Shown: positions 1 to 12,508, numbered from the stretch's first letter. The stretch: DNA of 64,000 nt from Quercus robur (GCF_932294415.1 NC_065541.1:67734695-67798694); one strand, 5' to 3'. A program made the numbers and translations. Notes: a model not told the origin generated them from the sequence alone.

Positions 1-1098
1 ATGGGAAACGCATCAGTAGAATTGCCACAAAGACCCTTCACTATGTCAGGGGATCCTTGGAACTTGTCCTTCACAAATTTCAAATTCCTGCACTTGGCCA
101 AAGTAGCTGCAAAACGGTCCCACATGAAAATCTGAAGGATAGCACAGTGAAGAGATGAGGTAATCACATAACAAGAATCACCCTCGGTCTCATCTCCATG
201 AAGCTGGTCCAATTGAGAGTAAACATGACCCAAAAACAAAGGGGCCAAAGGATATTGGGTACCTCGAGCCAACTTGATTGCTAACGGAAAAAAGGAAGAC
301 TTAACTCCGTACCCAGGGAACTCACTAAACAAGAACTTACTAAGCCAAAAAGCCAGAAAACCGGCCTACCTCACTTCCTTATTTTTCTCACGAGAGAGGG
401 TCATCACCTATCTCCCAATTCTAGCCGGCTTACCACTAAAAGAGGCAGCACGACCACCAAAATGACCAAACAATTTATCTTCCACCACGAGATCCTCCCC
501 AGAAAGGTTAATATTCGTCACCAAATACCGGGAAGAGGAAGATATTAACCACATCTTCCAAGGTAATCGTCAATTCACCAACAGAAAAGAAAAAAGTATG
601 AAGGGAAGGGCACCAACGACGTACCAGATGCCTGAGCCCTTTGGCGTCTCTGAAGCCCTCAAGGTTTCTGAAAATAGCCACTGCCTTTAGGATACCGGCG
701 CGCTCCAAGCGACCCACAAACTCAGCATCAGACAGTTCCTTGACTACCCAGATAGGCCAGCCCTGAATTTTTCCCGGGACAAAATCAAAGAAGATAGGAA
801 CCGCCTCTCGAACTCCTTATCTAATCTGAAGGTCAAAAATCTCTCTAGGGTCAGGAACCTGGGCGGAACCGGCGAAACCCGCTTGGCCAGAAAACATCCA
901 AGCATGAGGAGATGGAGGGGCCTTACCATGAGATACATGAGGGAAAAATGAACTGAAAGAATACCAAGGATCCCGTAAAGGGAAGGTTGGACGTTCGGTA
1001 ACCTCGCGAGAATCACTCGGAGCAGAACCAGAAGAACCTTCGCCCTCAGAAGGACTGGGGGTACGCTCTCTCCTTTTTCAGGAAGAAGAAGAAGCCAT
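1..1098 (-). mobile_element. Plant mobile domain (PMD) protein fossil, probably a retroelement antisense ORF
   Basis: Read on the minus strand, this stretch gives an acidic/serine-rich N-terminus followed by a PMD (aminotransferase-like) domain. Recognisable blocks are VRRWCPSLHTF and GELTITLEDV near 500-720 and PLFLGHVYSQLD near 180-270, continuing off the left edge. PMD domains occur in plant DNA transposons, in Ty3 retroelements and in a few host genes. A minus-strand ORF followed by LTR-like DNA fits the antisense ORF that Tat-lineage elements carry between pol and the 3' LTR; this is inferred, because no pol is visible here. The copy is a fossil with several breaks. It could instead be a degraded host PMD gene. 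Confidence 0.6.
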
Positions 1099-1299
1099 TG
1101 GAACAACACGTACAATGAGAAGAGAAGAGATTGAAAGTGCGAAAAGGGGGAAGACCGGAGTAACAGAGAAGAAGAGAAAAAGAAAGAGAAACCCAAAGAA
1201 TGAAAGACTCAGAGAAGCAAAGTGATAAGATGAAACGGCTACAATAAAGGCGCAAATAGCAGTTGGGGAAGACAGTGTATGGAAAGACGCGCCAGTTGC

Positions 1300-2702
1300 C
1301 AAAAAAATTTAATTTGAAGAAGGGATTAATCAGAGGTTATTAATGAGAAGTAACAGGAAACGAGAAAAGTGGGTAGAGGAATTTTATCTCAAATACTGAA
1401 CTGCCACGTCTCGTGTAAAGAGGAAGCTGCAAAAAATAATAATAATAAGGGAACGCAACACGCAAAAAGGAAGCCTAAAAGAATGAGTTAATCCCAAAAG
1501 AAAAAATTAAGCTGAGCCCAAAGTAGTAGATGCAGGAGACCCATGAAGGAATAAAAAGGCCCAGGGGATCTTGAAGCCCAGACGAAGAAGCATCCAAAAA
1601 AAAAAAAAAAAGAGAACCACGGCAAGGGATAAGAAGTAAGGATCCTCAGGGACCATCAAGAGGCGCGGATCCTTTCAGGCACAAAGACAAAGGAAGACTA
1701 GGATAGCCCAAAAGAAAAAGACAGAAGAAGAAAACAAGAAACAAAAGCAAAAGAACGCAAGCGCCAGTAGAACCCAACGACCTCTCATGGCACAGACAGA
1801 AAAAGCCTTGGGGAACCAGAACAGGGAAGCACAAAAAAAAGAATGATAACAAGCGGCTTTCAAGTTGGCAGAACAGGATTCCGCCCAGATGGGAAAGAAA
1901 AGGGAAAAGTGGAAGATGCCAAAAACGGGGATGCCGAGAAGGGCATACCTCAGCACATCCCAAAGAAGATGGCCAACCAGGAACTTTCAAAAGAATCAGA
2001 GCTGAAAGAAGGAAAGAATGAAAAAAAAACGGAAATGAGACTTACCAAGTGATGGGTACCGGACGTGCTCTGTTTGCAAAAGGGTAAAATAGGGGAACCA
2101 ACGGTTCCCCGGGAAGACCAAAAACTCCATTATAAAAGGAAGGGATGGGTTGCGAAGAAAGAGCAGCGGAAAAAAGAGAGAAACACAAAAAAGAAGAGAT
2201 TTTCTAGAAAAACTATCAGTAAATCTGTGGTGAAGAGAAAGAAAAACACCAAGGGAAAAACAAATATTGCTTCCCTGTATCCTATAAAAGCCACTATTGC
2301 ACATACTCGGATTCAAAGAGAATCAAACTTTGCAAGTTTTGAAGGCTGAAATAGCCACTCAAAACTGTAATTTTTGAGCTTGATTGAACCTTGTATCACG
2401 TCCTAGTGAGCTTTCTGTAATTTAACAGACAATGTATTAATGAAATATGCTTCATATTTCCCAGGATCCCCTCAGCATTAATTTTTTATCGCTTTGCTAA
2501 TCCTGTTTCTTTCCTTCTGAATTTACCTTGTTGATTTTTGGCATTCTTTGATACGAATATCCTTGCTTGTCATTTTTATATTGTCAGGAGCATCCCCTGT
2601 ATACCACTTGATTCTTAAACAGCTCGTTAGCTGCGGTGAGTCAAGGCCCGGTTCACCAAACCTTTTATTTAGGCCCAGGATCCTTGGGCTTGAGTGTCAC
2701 AA
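1300..2702 (+). mobile_element. Possible LTR / 3' non-coding part of the retroelement at the left edge
   Basis: Purine-rich DNA follows the PMD fossil. Two TATAAAA-like boxes lie near 2131 and 2281, and the stretch ends in a TTGGGCTTG..TGTCACA-type sequence near 2702, the style of ending seen in Ty3 LTRs. No matching second LTR or target duplication could be found, because the partner would lie left of the window. Both boundaries are estimates. All reading frames here are low-complexity and look non-coding. Confidence 0.3.
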
Positions 2703-3255
2703 AAAAGCACTCTCACACTCTTATCAAGTTACACCAAGTGTAACTTGAATTCATTTTTTATGTATATATATATACACACTTGCATTTATAATATTCTTTT
2801 ACATCTTAAAATTTTCAAATCATAAACATAAAACATATAAAAAATTCTTCAAATTATTTTACATATAAATGATAATAATGTTTTTTTTTTCTTAAGCCTG
2901 TAGTTTTTGTATTATTATTATTGTCATTGTTTGATAATCTAGTTTAGAATAGATATGTACTGCATGTAAGGTCATATGTTCATCTTGCGTATGTAATGTA
3001 ATGTTATATGTGGGTTTTCTTTCATTAAAATATTACCTAATATATCATGGACAAACCTAGGATTTGAAGCTAACAGAGGCCAAAATATAAAGAAAGAAAA
3101 AAAAAAAAAAACTTCAAATAAGCATCCATATAGTATTAAAAAATTATAAATATACAAAATCGTTGTTTCTAAATACATAAAGATGCAATTATTTACCAAC
3201 AAAGACAAAAAACAAAAACAAAATAATATATATTTTTTAATACTAGGTTGGCTAG
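2703..3255. other. AT-rich spacer, no gene seen
   Basis: AT-rich sequence with short homopolymers (T run at 2881-2890, A run near 3099-3111). No splice-compatible coding exon or repeat boundary was recognised. Confidence 0.5.
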
Positions 3256-3257
3256 GA

Positions 3258-3289
<32 letters not shown>

Positions 3290-3350
3290 CATACATATAT
3301 ATATATATATACATACATATATATATATATATACATACATATATATATAT

Positions 3351-3386
<36 letters not shown>
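3256..3386. repeat. (AT)n / (ATACAT)n compound microsatellite
   Basis: About 130 bp of almost pure TA dinucleotides is interrupted at regular intervals by ATACATACAT. It produces false Tyr-Ile reading frames on both strands. Such tracts are prone to slippage and hairpin formation. Confidence 0.95.
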
Positions 3387-3392
<6 letters not shown>

Positions 3393-3398
3393 GAAGTT

Positions 3399-3790
3399 AG
3401 AGCATTCACAGGTGCTAAAAATTTTAGCTTTTAGCACCTTAAAAAGCTACTTTATTTATTTTATAACCTCACTTTACAATATACCCAATATCAAATATTC
3501 TATTTTTTTATCACTTAATTTAAAATAATATAAACAATTCATTAAAATAATAAAGGAAGAGAGAGAATTTGAGTTTTTTAATTGAAGGAAGAGATATAAT
3601 CTTAAAAAAATATTGTATTATATTTTTAACAACTTGCTACAATCACCTGTTATTGATACTAGTTTACTGTAGTTGCAAAAAATTTAGCTTTAGCTTCTTC
3701 AATAACACATGATTTTTTGGTTCTTTGGTGGTAAAATAGTTTTTTTTTTTTTTTTTTTTTTGCTAAAATACAATCACCATTGTAAATTTT
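3399..3790. mobile_element. Possible degraded MITE
   Basis: The left end has GAGCATTCACAGGTGCTAAAA and the right end, read in reverse, ends AATGGTGATTGTATTTTAGC. These are weakly similar and frame AT-rich DNA, as in common plant MITEs. The right end also carries a T run of about 22. No clear target duplication was found. Confidence 0.3.
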
Positions 3791-4079
3791 TTTATTGTTT
3801 TTGTTAAGTTTTTGGCTTGGATAGTTGCTATTTGGGTGATGCTAGATAGGATTACCGAGGAAAAGGGAGACCTAAAATTTTGGAAGGAGGGCCCAACGAA
3901 AAAATAAAATATCTAATAACTAAAAAATAAATAAATTTGGACCTAGTGGAGGCTTGGCCCCCACCTGGGTCCGTCCCTGCCTAATATACAATGAATGACT
4001 AAATATTTCATATTAATTTCAACTTTCAATGACTAATATTTCATATTAGTTTCAACTTTCAAGTACTACACAAAAACGC

Positions 4080-4120
4080 CACAATGTATCTCAAAAAAAA
4101 AAAAAAAAAAAAAAAAAACA
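4080..4120. repeat. Poly-A tract
   Basis: A run of adenines of about 28 starting near 4091, flanked by related ACACCACAATG / CGCCACAATG sequences. It may be the tail of an old retroposon, but no body could be assigned. Confidence 0.4.
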
Positions 4121-4281
4121 CCACAATGAGCGTGCACATATACATACACACATATGTTTGAGTGCATGTGCATACATGTGTAAATAAATTTTGTCTCATT
4201 GTTGCCAAGTTCTAGCTCTGCCACTGGCTACATTAATTAGCACCCTGACCAAGCGGTACACGGGAAAACGTTACTAACTAA

Positions 4282-4494
4282 GGCTGTGTTTGTTTTGGGT
4301 GAAAATCACTTCCGGAAATGCTTTTCCGTAAATGCGGGTGTTTGGTTGCGCATGGAAAATGCATTTTCCGGAAATGCTTTTCAGTTGTCCTGTGTTGGGA
4401 TGTAAAATGATTTCCGTTTTTATTTTACCTTCAAATATCATTTTCCGGAAAACAGAGAGAGAGAGCTGAGTGAGAGGGAGATTGTGCTCGCGCG

Positions 4495-4526
<32 letters not shown>

Positions 4527-5185
4527 GAAGAGACCGAACCCAGAAACCGACTCTGATGAACCCAGAAACCGACTCCAACTAACCTAGAAAACCCAAGACC
4601 GAGCTCGTTCGTTGAGCAATGCCCAAACCCATTCATCCAACCCAGAAAACCCATTCGTCAAACCCAGAAAACCCATTCGATCGCACCATCTCAGACCCTC
4701 ATCGCGCTGATCGTACCACCGGCGAGATCGTCACACCCCCACACCGATCCACCCAAAACCGATCGTTCTCGTCGCACCCCAAAACCGATCGTCCTCGACC
4801 CAGATTCGTCATCCCCGATCACGATCTTGCCTTCGCACCGATCGCGATCGCAGCACCGTGCCCCGCGATCTCGCCTCTTGTCAAACCCAGTCGCCTCTCT
4901 CTCTTCCTTCTTCTCTCAATTTGACCGGATTATGAATTTTTTTTTTCTGGGTTTTATTTGTGTTTCTGGATTGAGGAATGAAATTATATATTTGTTTGGC
5001 AGCTGAGAAAATGTGAGCAATAAGTAGAAAATGTGTTTTCTATGGTATTTTCAACAACACAACCAAACACCAGAAAATATTTTCACAACATTTTCTGAAA
5101 TGCAACCAAACACTTGAAAATATTTTCCTTTCCTGAAAATAGCATTTATTTTCCGGAAAATATTTTACATGAAACAAACACAGCC
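4282..5185. mobile_element. Harbinger-type non-autonomous DNA transposon (904 bp)
   Basis: It begins GGCTGTGTTTGTTT and ends in the reverse complement AAACAAACACAGCC. The flanks are a TAA target duplication at 4279-4281 and 5186-5188, the signature of PIF/Harbinger insertions. Subterminal regions carry repeated TTTTCCGGAAAAT palindromes. The interior is unusually GC-rich for this window (about 4560-4920), with a (GA)n tract at 4497-4521 and tandem CCCAGAAAACCCATTCG units. A 101-codon open frame covers that interior but resembles nothing I recognise; I treat it as chance or captured sequence. No transposase is encoded. Confidence 0.8.
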
Positions 5186-5383
5186 TAAGAAGCTAACTTG
5201 CCTACCTACACTAAGTAGCGTCTTTGATGAAAACTAATGTGATTTTATCAATTAAGAAATTGTGGAAAAAATTTATAAATCAGGGTTTTGAAAATACACA
5301 TGCAATTGAACCTATATAATACTAATGATTAAATTTGCTTTAAATGACCTAGCCAAAAAAAAAAAAAAAAATTTGAAATTTAA

Positions 5384-5970
5384 GGCTTTGCTTGGGAGTT
5401 CATAAGGGAATGAAATGGAATTGAATGAAATAATCATAAGGGAATGGAGTGGAATGTATTTAAGCAAGGGAAATGAATGAAATGGAATTAAGTAACCTTG
5501 ATTGGATGTTCTAAAATAAAAGAATGGAAATAAATAAAAATGAATGAATGGTAAGTAATCTTATTTGAGAATATAAGGTAAGGGTAGGAGGCATCTCTTC
5601 CCGATGTGGGATTGAACAAATCCGTGAGGGTCACTCCTAAACTCAAAGCAGACAATTCCTTCTTGGGGTAGATTTGTTCCTTACACAATTACTATTAGAC
5701 CACTATTTAAAAATAAATGGTTGAATATATAGGAGTATTTTAGGAGTTTTAGTAAAATATTTATTAAATCTAATTTTATTCCCTCCCATTCCTTCCAATT
5801 TTGGGGAATGAAAATTTGAGATTTTAAGAGAATAGAAATGAATGAGTATTCCTTTATAGGGAATGGACTTTTCATTTCTTCTATTAAAACTCCTAAACAA
5901 GAGAAGGGAAGAATATTCTAAAATTATTATTTTTATTCATTTCCATTCCATTTCATTCCCAAAGAAGGTC
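5384..5970. mobile_element. Harbinger-type MITE (587 bp)
   Basis: The ends GGCTTTGCTTGGGA and, inverted, GACCTTCTTTGGGA are imperfect inverted repeats followed on both sides by GGAATGAAATGGAAT subterminal repeats. A TAA duplication flanks it at 5381-5383 and 5971-5973. The centre (about 5580-5690) holds an unrelated segment around GATGTGGGATTGAAC, possibly a later insertion. Non-coding. Confidence 0.7.
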
Positions 5971-6219
5971 TAAGTGGAAGGTAGGAGTTTTGATCCAAAA
6001 TTTGATATTTAAGCAATGGGTGATAGCTATCCCAGAGAAATAATCAGTAAATACTACTAATATTAATATATATATATATATATATTTTTTTTTTTTTTGT
6101 GGAGAGAAGTATTTCTTTTAAAAGGAAATATTATTTAGTAATGTAATGTAATATTCAGGGGGAAAAAAATGGAAAAGAAAAGGCAATACATAGTGCTAAA
6201 GGTGGGTTAGTTTAAAAAA

Positions 6220-6223
<4 letters not shown>

Positions 6224-6260
<37 letters not shown>
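6224..6260. repeat. (GA)n microsatellite in the ATG18a-like promoter/5' leader
   Basis: About 18 GA dinucleotides, followed by CTCAAA repeats at 6411-6437. It lies about 260 bp upstream of the inferred 5'UTR splice donor of the ATG18a-like gene. GA/CT tracts are common near plant transcription starts; a regulatory role here is inference. Confidence 0.85.
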
Positions 6261-6262
<2 letters not shown>

Positions 6263-6523
6263 GGTATAGTGTAGGAAGGACGGAAGGAGAGAATTCAGTG
6301 GGAACAGGTGCATAATAAGAAAAGAAAAGGCGGTCTCTGGTCTCTGAATCTGAATCTAATTGTAATTGAGATTTGAGACGACGACACGACAAGTGGTGCG
6401 GCGTCTCTCCCTCAAACTCAAACTCAAACTCAAACTTAAAAGTGTTTGTTTTTATTTTGTGTAATAATCTTCTTCAATCGGAGACGGAGAGGGATCGATC
6501 TGATCAGAAACAAAAGAAAAAAG

Positions 6524-7395
6524 GTATTTCCATTTCCTTTATTTATAAAAAAAAATTCAACACCACTGATTATTATTCCCTAATTTGCCTTCTCTGTTTA
6601 ATGACTGTGAATCCCTTCTTCATTCTTTATGGTATTTACGATCATTTGACTTTTTAACAATTTGGATCGCAATTAATTTTGAATAGGAGGATGATCTTTC
6701 TTCATTAGTTTTAGTCTGGCTGTGCTGTGTCTCTCTCATTTTCTTAATTCGATTCTTCGTATTTCTTCTTTCTTTGTATTCAATATCAGTATCAACTCAA
6801 ACCCACATCTTCATTACTGCATTTGACTTATATGCATTTAATCTCTTCTTTTCGTTTGATATGATATCCCAAAAGCTGCTACCATTATTGTAGTAATTGT
6901 AATGTCAAGTTATCCAATTCCAGACCCACCTATGCTCTACTAAACAGACCAGTTTTTGTAGCATCTCTATTCGGGAGAGGGAGGGAGGATTTGTAATTTA
7001 ATGATCCCAACAATGTGAATTATACTCTGATTAAAAGTATCCCATTGATGTTCACTATAGTCTATAGTTGATAATCAACAAGAACAATTTTACATAACAA
7101 ATTAAAGGGATTGGGGCTTCACCAACCACGACTAAAAAAAGGTGATTCCGTTCATTTGTTGTCGTTACCTTTCATTGGTGGTAGTGGTAGGTTGCTTCAG
7201 ATTTCATGTTTCTCCTCTTCACTTCTACTGCATGTTCTGATTATATACACACATCAATAGCATTGTGTACATTATAGCTTCTTTTTTTGTAACTTGTCTG
7301 ATATTGCCGAGCCTGAGGGTTTCCCTCTTCCTATTCAGTTCCATAATCATTCGAGGCTTTGATTATCCATGGTTTCCTGCATTTATTCATTGCAG
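6524..7395 (+). other. Probable 5'UTR intron of the ATG18a-like gene
   Basis: A good donor (AAG|GTATTT) lies at 6523/6524 and a good acceptor (TTCATTGCAG) ends at 7395, 32 bases before the chosen ATG. The interval is T-rich and has no coding signal. That the leader is spliced is inferred; transcript evidence would settle it. Confidence 0.5.
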
Positions 7396-7427
7396 CTAGT
7401 ACTTTGATAACTGTCCCTTCATTGCAC

Positions 7428-10400
7428 ATGAGTTCAACAGTTTCAACATCTCGAGGATTACTTCCACCGGCAAGGATTGGCACCTGTGAAACCCCAAACG
7501 CCGGGCCTTCTGGATCTTTCAGCCAGCCTGAACTGGAGTTCAATGACACTGATGACACTGAGTTACTCTCTGTATCTTGGAATCAGGACTATGGTTGCTT
7601 TGCTGCTGGCACAAGCCGTGGTTTTCGTATCTATAACTGTGACCCTTTCAAGGAAACTTTTAGACGTGATTTGAAAAGCGGGGGTTTTAAAATTGTTGAG
7701 ATGCTCTTCAGGTGCAACATTCTGGCACTTGTTGGTGGTGGAGCTAATTCCCAGTATCCACCAAATAAAGTTATGATTTGGGATGATCATCAGAGTCGGT
7801 GCATTGGTGAATTTGCATTTAGGTCTGAGGTTCGTGCTGTGAAATTAAGACGGGATCGGATCGTTGTTGTTCTTGAGCACAAGATTTATGTATACAACTT
7901 TATGGATCTGAAGCTTCTTCATCAGATTGAGACTCTGGCAAATCCTAGGGGTTTGTGTTGCCTCTCACACCATTCGAATGCATTTGTGTTGGCTTGCCCA
8001 GGTCTTCAAAGAGGACAGGTTCGAATTGAACATTTTGGGCTGAATATGACAAAATTAATTCAAGCTCATGATTCTCAGATTGCATGCCTCACCTTGACAA
8101 TGGATGGGCTGCTTCTTGCAACTGCTAGTACAAAAGGCACTTTGATAAGACTATTTAACACAATGGATGGGAGTCGCTTACAAGAGGTAGCTTACCTGCT
8201 TATTGATTTTTGTATCATATATATATATATATATATATATTTTTAATTATTCTCTCAAGCTTATGCTACATGGTTTTAGGATGCAATCTTCAAACTTAAT
8301 TTTTAACACCTCAGCATGGTATTGAATATGCAATAATTTGAAGGAAAAAAATTATTATTTGTACTGTTCCTATATTCTGTCCCTAAATTAATGATTCTTG
8401 TGACCGATCATCGGGTTCATATTTAATTCCTCTTTTGCTCTAATTCTTTATAGTTTCTCATTCAACATTTTCTCATAATCTCACTTTGAGCCATAATTTT
8501 TTAATTTCTTTTTGAACCGCTTACATCTTGCCATGGTGGCAATTAAAAAAATTAAATTAAATTAAATTTTGAGACCTAATAGATCAATGCCTGATTACCA
8601 TGTAGTTCCAAAAAGGAGTAATGGCTTTTTTTGAGGATGTCTTCAGAAAGAGAGATTTTTTGAAACTCATTTATCTTGTTTATTATATTAGGCATTCTTG
8701 CATTGGTTACAGAATCTATAGGTCTTTACCTCACCTTTTTTATTAGTATAATTTATTATATGTGTGGAAGATACAGTGCCCACTTTTGTTGGTCTTTCTT
8801 ACATCCAATGCTTGCATATTCTCATTTACTTCTTGCATGTAGGTACGTAGAGGAGGCAACAGAGCAGAAATTTATAGTATTGTGCTCTCTCCAAATGTCC
8901 AATGGTTGGCAGCATCAAGCGACAAAGGTACTGTTCATATATTTAGCCTCAGAGTTAGAGTGGTTGGGGAGGACTCATCTGCTCAGTCAAATGCTGCTCA
9001 AGGGCTAGCAATGTTGCAGCAGAATTCTTCAACTGCCCTAGATGCTCTTATTTCTCCAAATACTGGTGCCAACCCTGGGTCATCATTATCTTTTATGAGA
9101 GGTAAAGGAGGCTTCTCAATCAATAATCCAAAGACTTGGAATGTCTGCAATTAATCTTCCTGGAAATTTGCAACTTTTCACTAAGGATTTATGTGAGACA
9201 GAGTTGATTGTGAAAATTTTTATATACTCTTTGAGATAACTTGAACATATCTGCTCTGAAATGTTAACATTTAGTGAAACATGAATATTATTATTAACTC
9301 TTATGGTTACTTTTTCATATGAAGTGCGTATTCTGAGCATGGCTTGGCTGAGCCTGTTATATGGTTACTCTTTTTGCATGAAACTCTTATGTTTAATTTG
9401 TTTTCACAATGAAATGGTTACACTTCAAATATTAAACTAATAGTTCTGAATTTGTATCATCTCAAACTCAAATAATTCATGAAAACATTGTTTGAATATA
9501 TAATGAAGAAATACTAAACAAAATAAAGTGTTAGGCTGTGCTAGGCCAGTCCATGCCAATGTACATCATGCCCAAGGCTAGCCCAAAACTTGACCAGCCT
9601 TTAAAAATGAGCCCAGCTCATCCTACAGGTCTCTTGGCCCAAGGGCTAATATTTCTGCCTGCACTGGGAGGCTTACCTTTGGGATCAGCTAAATACTGTG
9701 CTAGAAATTTAACCCACCCCAACTCATATCTCTGAACTTTTCTTGAGTGGTTTTCCTTGACATTGTGGAGTGGGAATGGTCTTATGGTGTTTTCTTCCTG
9801 TACATCTAACCTATCTAATTTTTCTGATACTTTTCCAGGGGTTTTACCAAAATATTTCAGCTCAGAATGGTCATTTGCTCAGTTCCACTTGCCAGAAGAC
9901 ACACAATTCATTTCAGCGTTTGGATCTCAGAACACTGTTGTTATAGTTGGTATGGATGGGAGGTATGTAACTGTACTATTTGTTTATTTTTATATTGGGA
10001 ATTTATACTTCTTTTTTGTGTGTAGAATTAGAGAGCATGATTCTAGTCTGATTTATTTAAGTGAATGAAATTTATATTTAAAATAAAAATTTAAAAAAAA
10101 AAACCCATAAAACTGCCATTGAGCTCTTTGTTCAAATGACATCTGCTCCCTTTGTAAGAGCAAGGTGGAGAGTGAGGCCATGGGTTCAAGACCCTCAAGA
10201 TCTGTGTGAATTACTAATGAAAAAAATTCTTAAACCTGATTCCTGTTTGGTCCTGATTTCTGGAGTTGTTTTGGATTAATTAGTTTTTATAGATTCAAAG
10301 ATAAAGCAATATATCCAGCGCTAAATCTTCTCTCAGCTCACCTGACTACTTCCTACTGTTTATGCTGATTGGGCAGATAACCTTTTGTTGGAACTATTGA

Positions 10401-11337
10401 CAAGTTATATTGTTGTCATTTTGTAGTAAATCTCTGACCTCTGTACCTAAATGCTTGTGTCTCATGATTCTCCTCAACTAGTTCATTTTGTTTTTTATGT
10501 GGAGAAGCTCTTTCATACGATTAAAATGAATTCTTTCTAATGATGAGTCCTACATTTTTTTGATAAATTAATGACGAGTACTACTTTTATTAGTAGCATG
10601 TAGCTCTGTGTATTTTGTTTGGAAATTGGAATATTTAGTCACCTATATAGTATACCATTTGGAGTGACTTAGGATCCATGACAATTTTGAGTAACCTAGA
10701 ATAGTTGACGACATTGAGATGATGTCTACCAACTTGGTTGGCGGATTTGGTATCAGCTCTATCCCTCAAAGTAGGAGACTAATGCAGCTTGAAGCAAGTG
10801 GCAGTGACCTTATGTAGTGATTGGGTGGCTGTGTATGTGGACTTGACTGTTTTTGTGTGTGTGTGTGTGTGTGTGGAACTTACTGCACATCCTCATGAAG
10901 CAAGCCAGTAATGTCTTGTCAAGTAAGAAGACTAATTAAGCATTTGCTTAGAACACATTTGAGTTATCGTGTGCTTGATCATGCAAACCTCTCAATGTTC
11001 ATTTGGATCTCTTGTGTCTGCAACCCCTAATGATATGCTTGAGAGGTCTGAAGTGAGCTACATGCCAATGAAAATTAATCCCTTGCAGATACCCATAGCC
11101 TGGGCTAAGATAAATCTGATATCGGCTAGCAATATCAACAAAAATCGTTATACAGTAGTATTATTAATATGCTTCTCTCAGATTTGGACTATTAGTCTCT
11201 CTTACCCTTTTTCCCGCACTATCAGCTTCTACAGATGCAGCTTCGACCCAGTGCATGGAGGGGAGATGCTACAGCAGGAATATGTACGCTTTCTAAAAAC
11301 TGAAAGAGGCCTGGATAGGGATGTACTGATAGCATGA
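7428..11337 (+). CDS. ATG18A: Autophagy-related protein 18a-like (PROPPIN, WD40 beta-propeller)
   Basis: Binds PI3P/PI(3,5)P2 and, with ATG2, supports lipid transfer during autophagosome growth (family knowledge). Coding exons: 7428-8186, 8843-9101, 9839-9962, 11226-11337. All introns are GT..AG and the joined frame is 417 aa, close to the roughly 425 aa of the Arabidopsis protein. WD40-type blades run from about residue 45 ([20 protein letters not shown]) onward. The phosphoinositide-binding motif appears as VRRG at the first residues of exon 2, so the exon 1/2 junction falls at the lipid-binding motif. The end reads FYRCSFDPV and then a charged tail. An in-frame ATG at 7359 would add 23 residues; I chose 7428 (MSST..) because the extension has no family similarity and the inferred UTR acceptor lies between them. 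Intron 1 holds a (TA)n tract, intron 3 a SINE. The gene looks intact. Confidence 0.93.
10110..10240 (+). mobile_element. tRNA-derived SINE in intron 3 of the ATG18a-like gene
   Basis: The segment contains a pol III B-box-like GGGTTCAAGACCC at about 10177-10190, preceded by a tRNA-like GAGCTCTTTGTTCAAATG stretch, and ends in an A-rich tail near 10220. A diverged copy sits in the downstream partial duplication near 13400-13515, so the SINE was already present when the segment was duplicated. Exact ends are uncertain. Confidence 0.6.
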
Positions 11338-12401
11338 GCAGTAAATTCTTCTCATCATGTGTAAAAATGAAGCTCGAATGTCTTGCTGTGTAAATTCATC
11401 TTAAGGCTATAGTGGTCTTCTTCACGGATGATGTATATATAGGTCTTATTACCGAGTGTCATGAAGATACAAATTAAGAAATATTGAAGTGTTCAATTAT
11501 GAGCTAAAAGGGAAAAAAATGTATTTGTCAATAATTAATTGGTCCTCACAAATTCATGTTGTATGTGATCTTGGTGTTTATGTACAATTTGATTTTGTTT
11601 TTTTAAATAGGGTAAAAAAATAAAATCAAAAAATTATTTGAGAACATTATCAAATATATGCTTGCATGCCAAATTAGGATGGTAAATATGTCGGTTCCGC
11701 AAAGGGTTGTAAGCCAACCAAGTATGAAAAGTTCTAAATTGTTCATCAACAGATTAAATTATATGTTCAAACTTGATTCATTTTCTTGTCAAACAAGTTC
11801 AAGCATAATCATGAGCTGCTTGATTAACTTAATTTTTTTTTCCAACTTATAATAAATATCACAATTAAAATTCTTTTACTCCTTTTCAAATTTATGCTAA
11901 TAATTAAAAATTAAAGTATGGTTAAAATTATCTTATTGGGTTAATTAGATGAAATGATTTTTATTTTATGAACTTATGAAAATTGCCAATTCTATATTGT
12001 TAAAATTTATATATATAGTTTTTACTACAATATGGAATATCTATATTATCAATAAATTATAAGTAATTATTTGATTTTTTTTATGAACTTGTTTACAAAT
12101 AGACACAGTATCAAGTTTATCTAAGTATATTTTCATATATATTTATAAATATATAATATTATATATTCTTAAATCAAACCTTGTGCTAGTGAGTTTGACT
12201 CATTTATTGGTAAACCTAAATTTGAGCTTGATGTTTAGGGGAATGGTTTTATGGTGTTTTCTTCCCATTATCCCACATATCTATTTCAGCTCAGAATGGC
12301 CATTTGCTCAATTCCACTTGCCAGAAGACAAAACCTTTTTGGATCTCAAAAAACAGGTTATTATTGTTGGTATGGATGGGAGGCATGTAACTATACTATC
12401 T

Positions 12402-12508
12402 ACAGGTTATTATAGTTCGAGCTTACTTGTTACCTACACATCCAGTTAAGGCTTCCCACCCTTCAGGGGTGGATCTATAACCCAATTTTTACTTATCAAA
12501 AAAAAAAA
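12402..12508 (+). mobile_element. Short SINE-like retroposon with 12-bp target duplication
   Basis: About 107 bp ends in TTACTTATC plus a run of A. It is flanked by ACTATACTATCT at 12390-12401 and 12509-12520. A tRNA-like GTTCGAGC lies near its start. The tail and duplication show target-primed retroposition. It interrupts the duplicated ATG18a intron and is absent from the parent copy, which runs directly through this point. It may be a 5'-truncated SINE. Confidence 0.8.

Noticed and set aside
744-1302. Leucine/serine-rich minus-strand frames that look like membrane proteins
   Set aside because: They are out of frame with the PMD reading and reflect purine-rich plus-strand DNA.
2972-3437. 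Several Tyr/Ile-repeat reading frames on both strands
   Set aside because: They are translations of the (AT)n/(ATACAT)n microsatellite.
5580-5690. Separate insertion inside the 5384-5970 MITE
   Set aside because: The segment differs from the rest, but no duplication or termini could be found, so it is not listed as its own element.
10969-11225. Open frame extending upstream of the last ATG18a exon
   Set aside because: Intron read-through; a good acceptor at 11225 and family similarity begin only at FYRCSFDPV.
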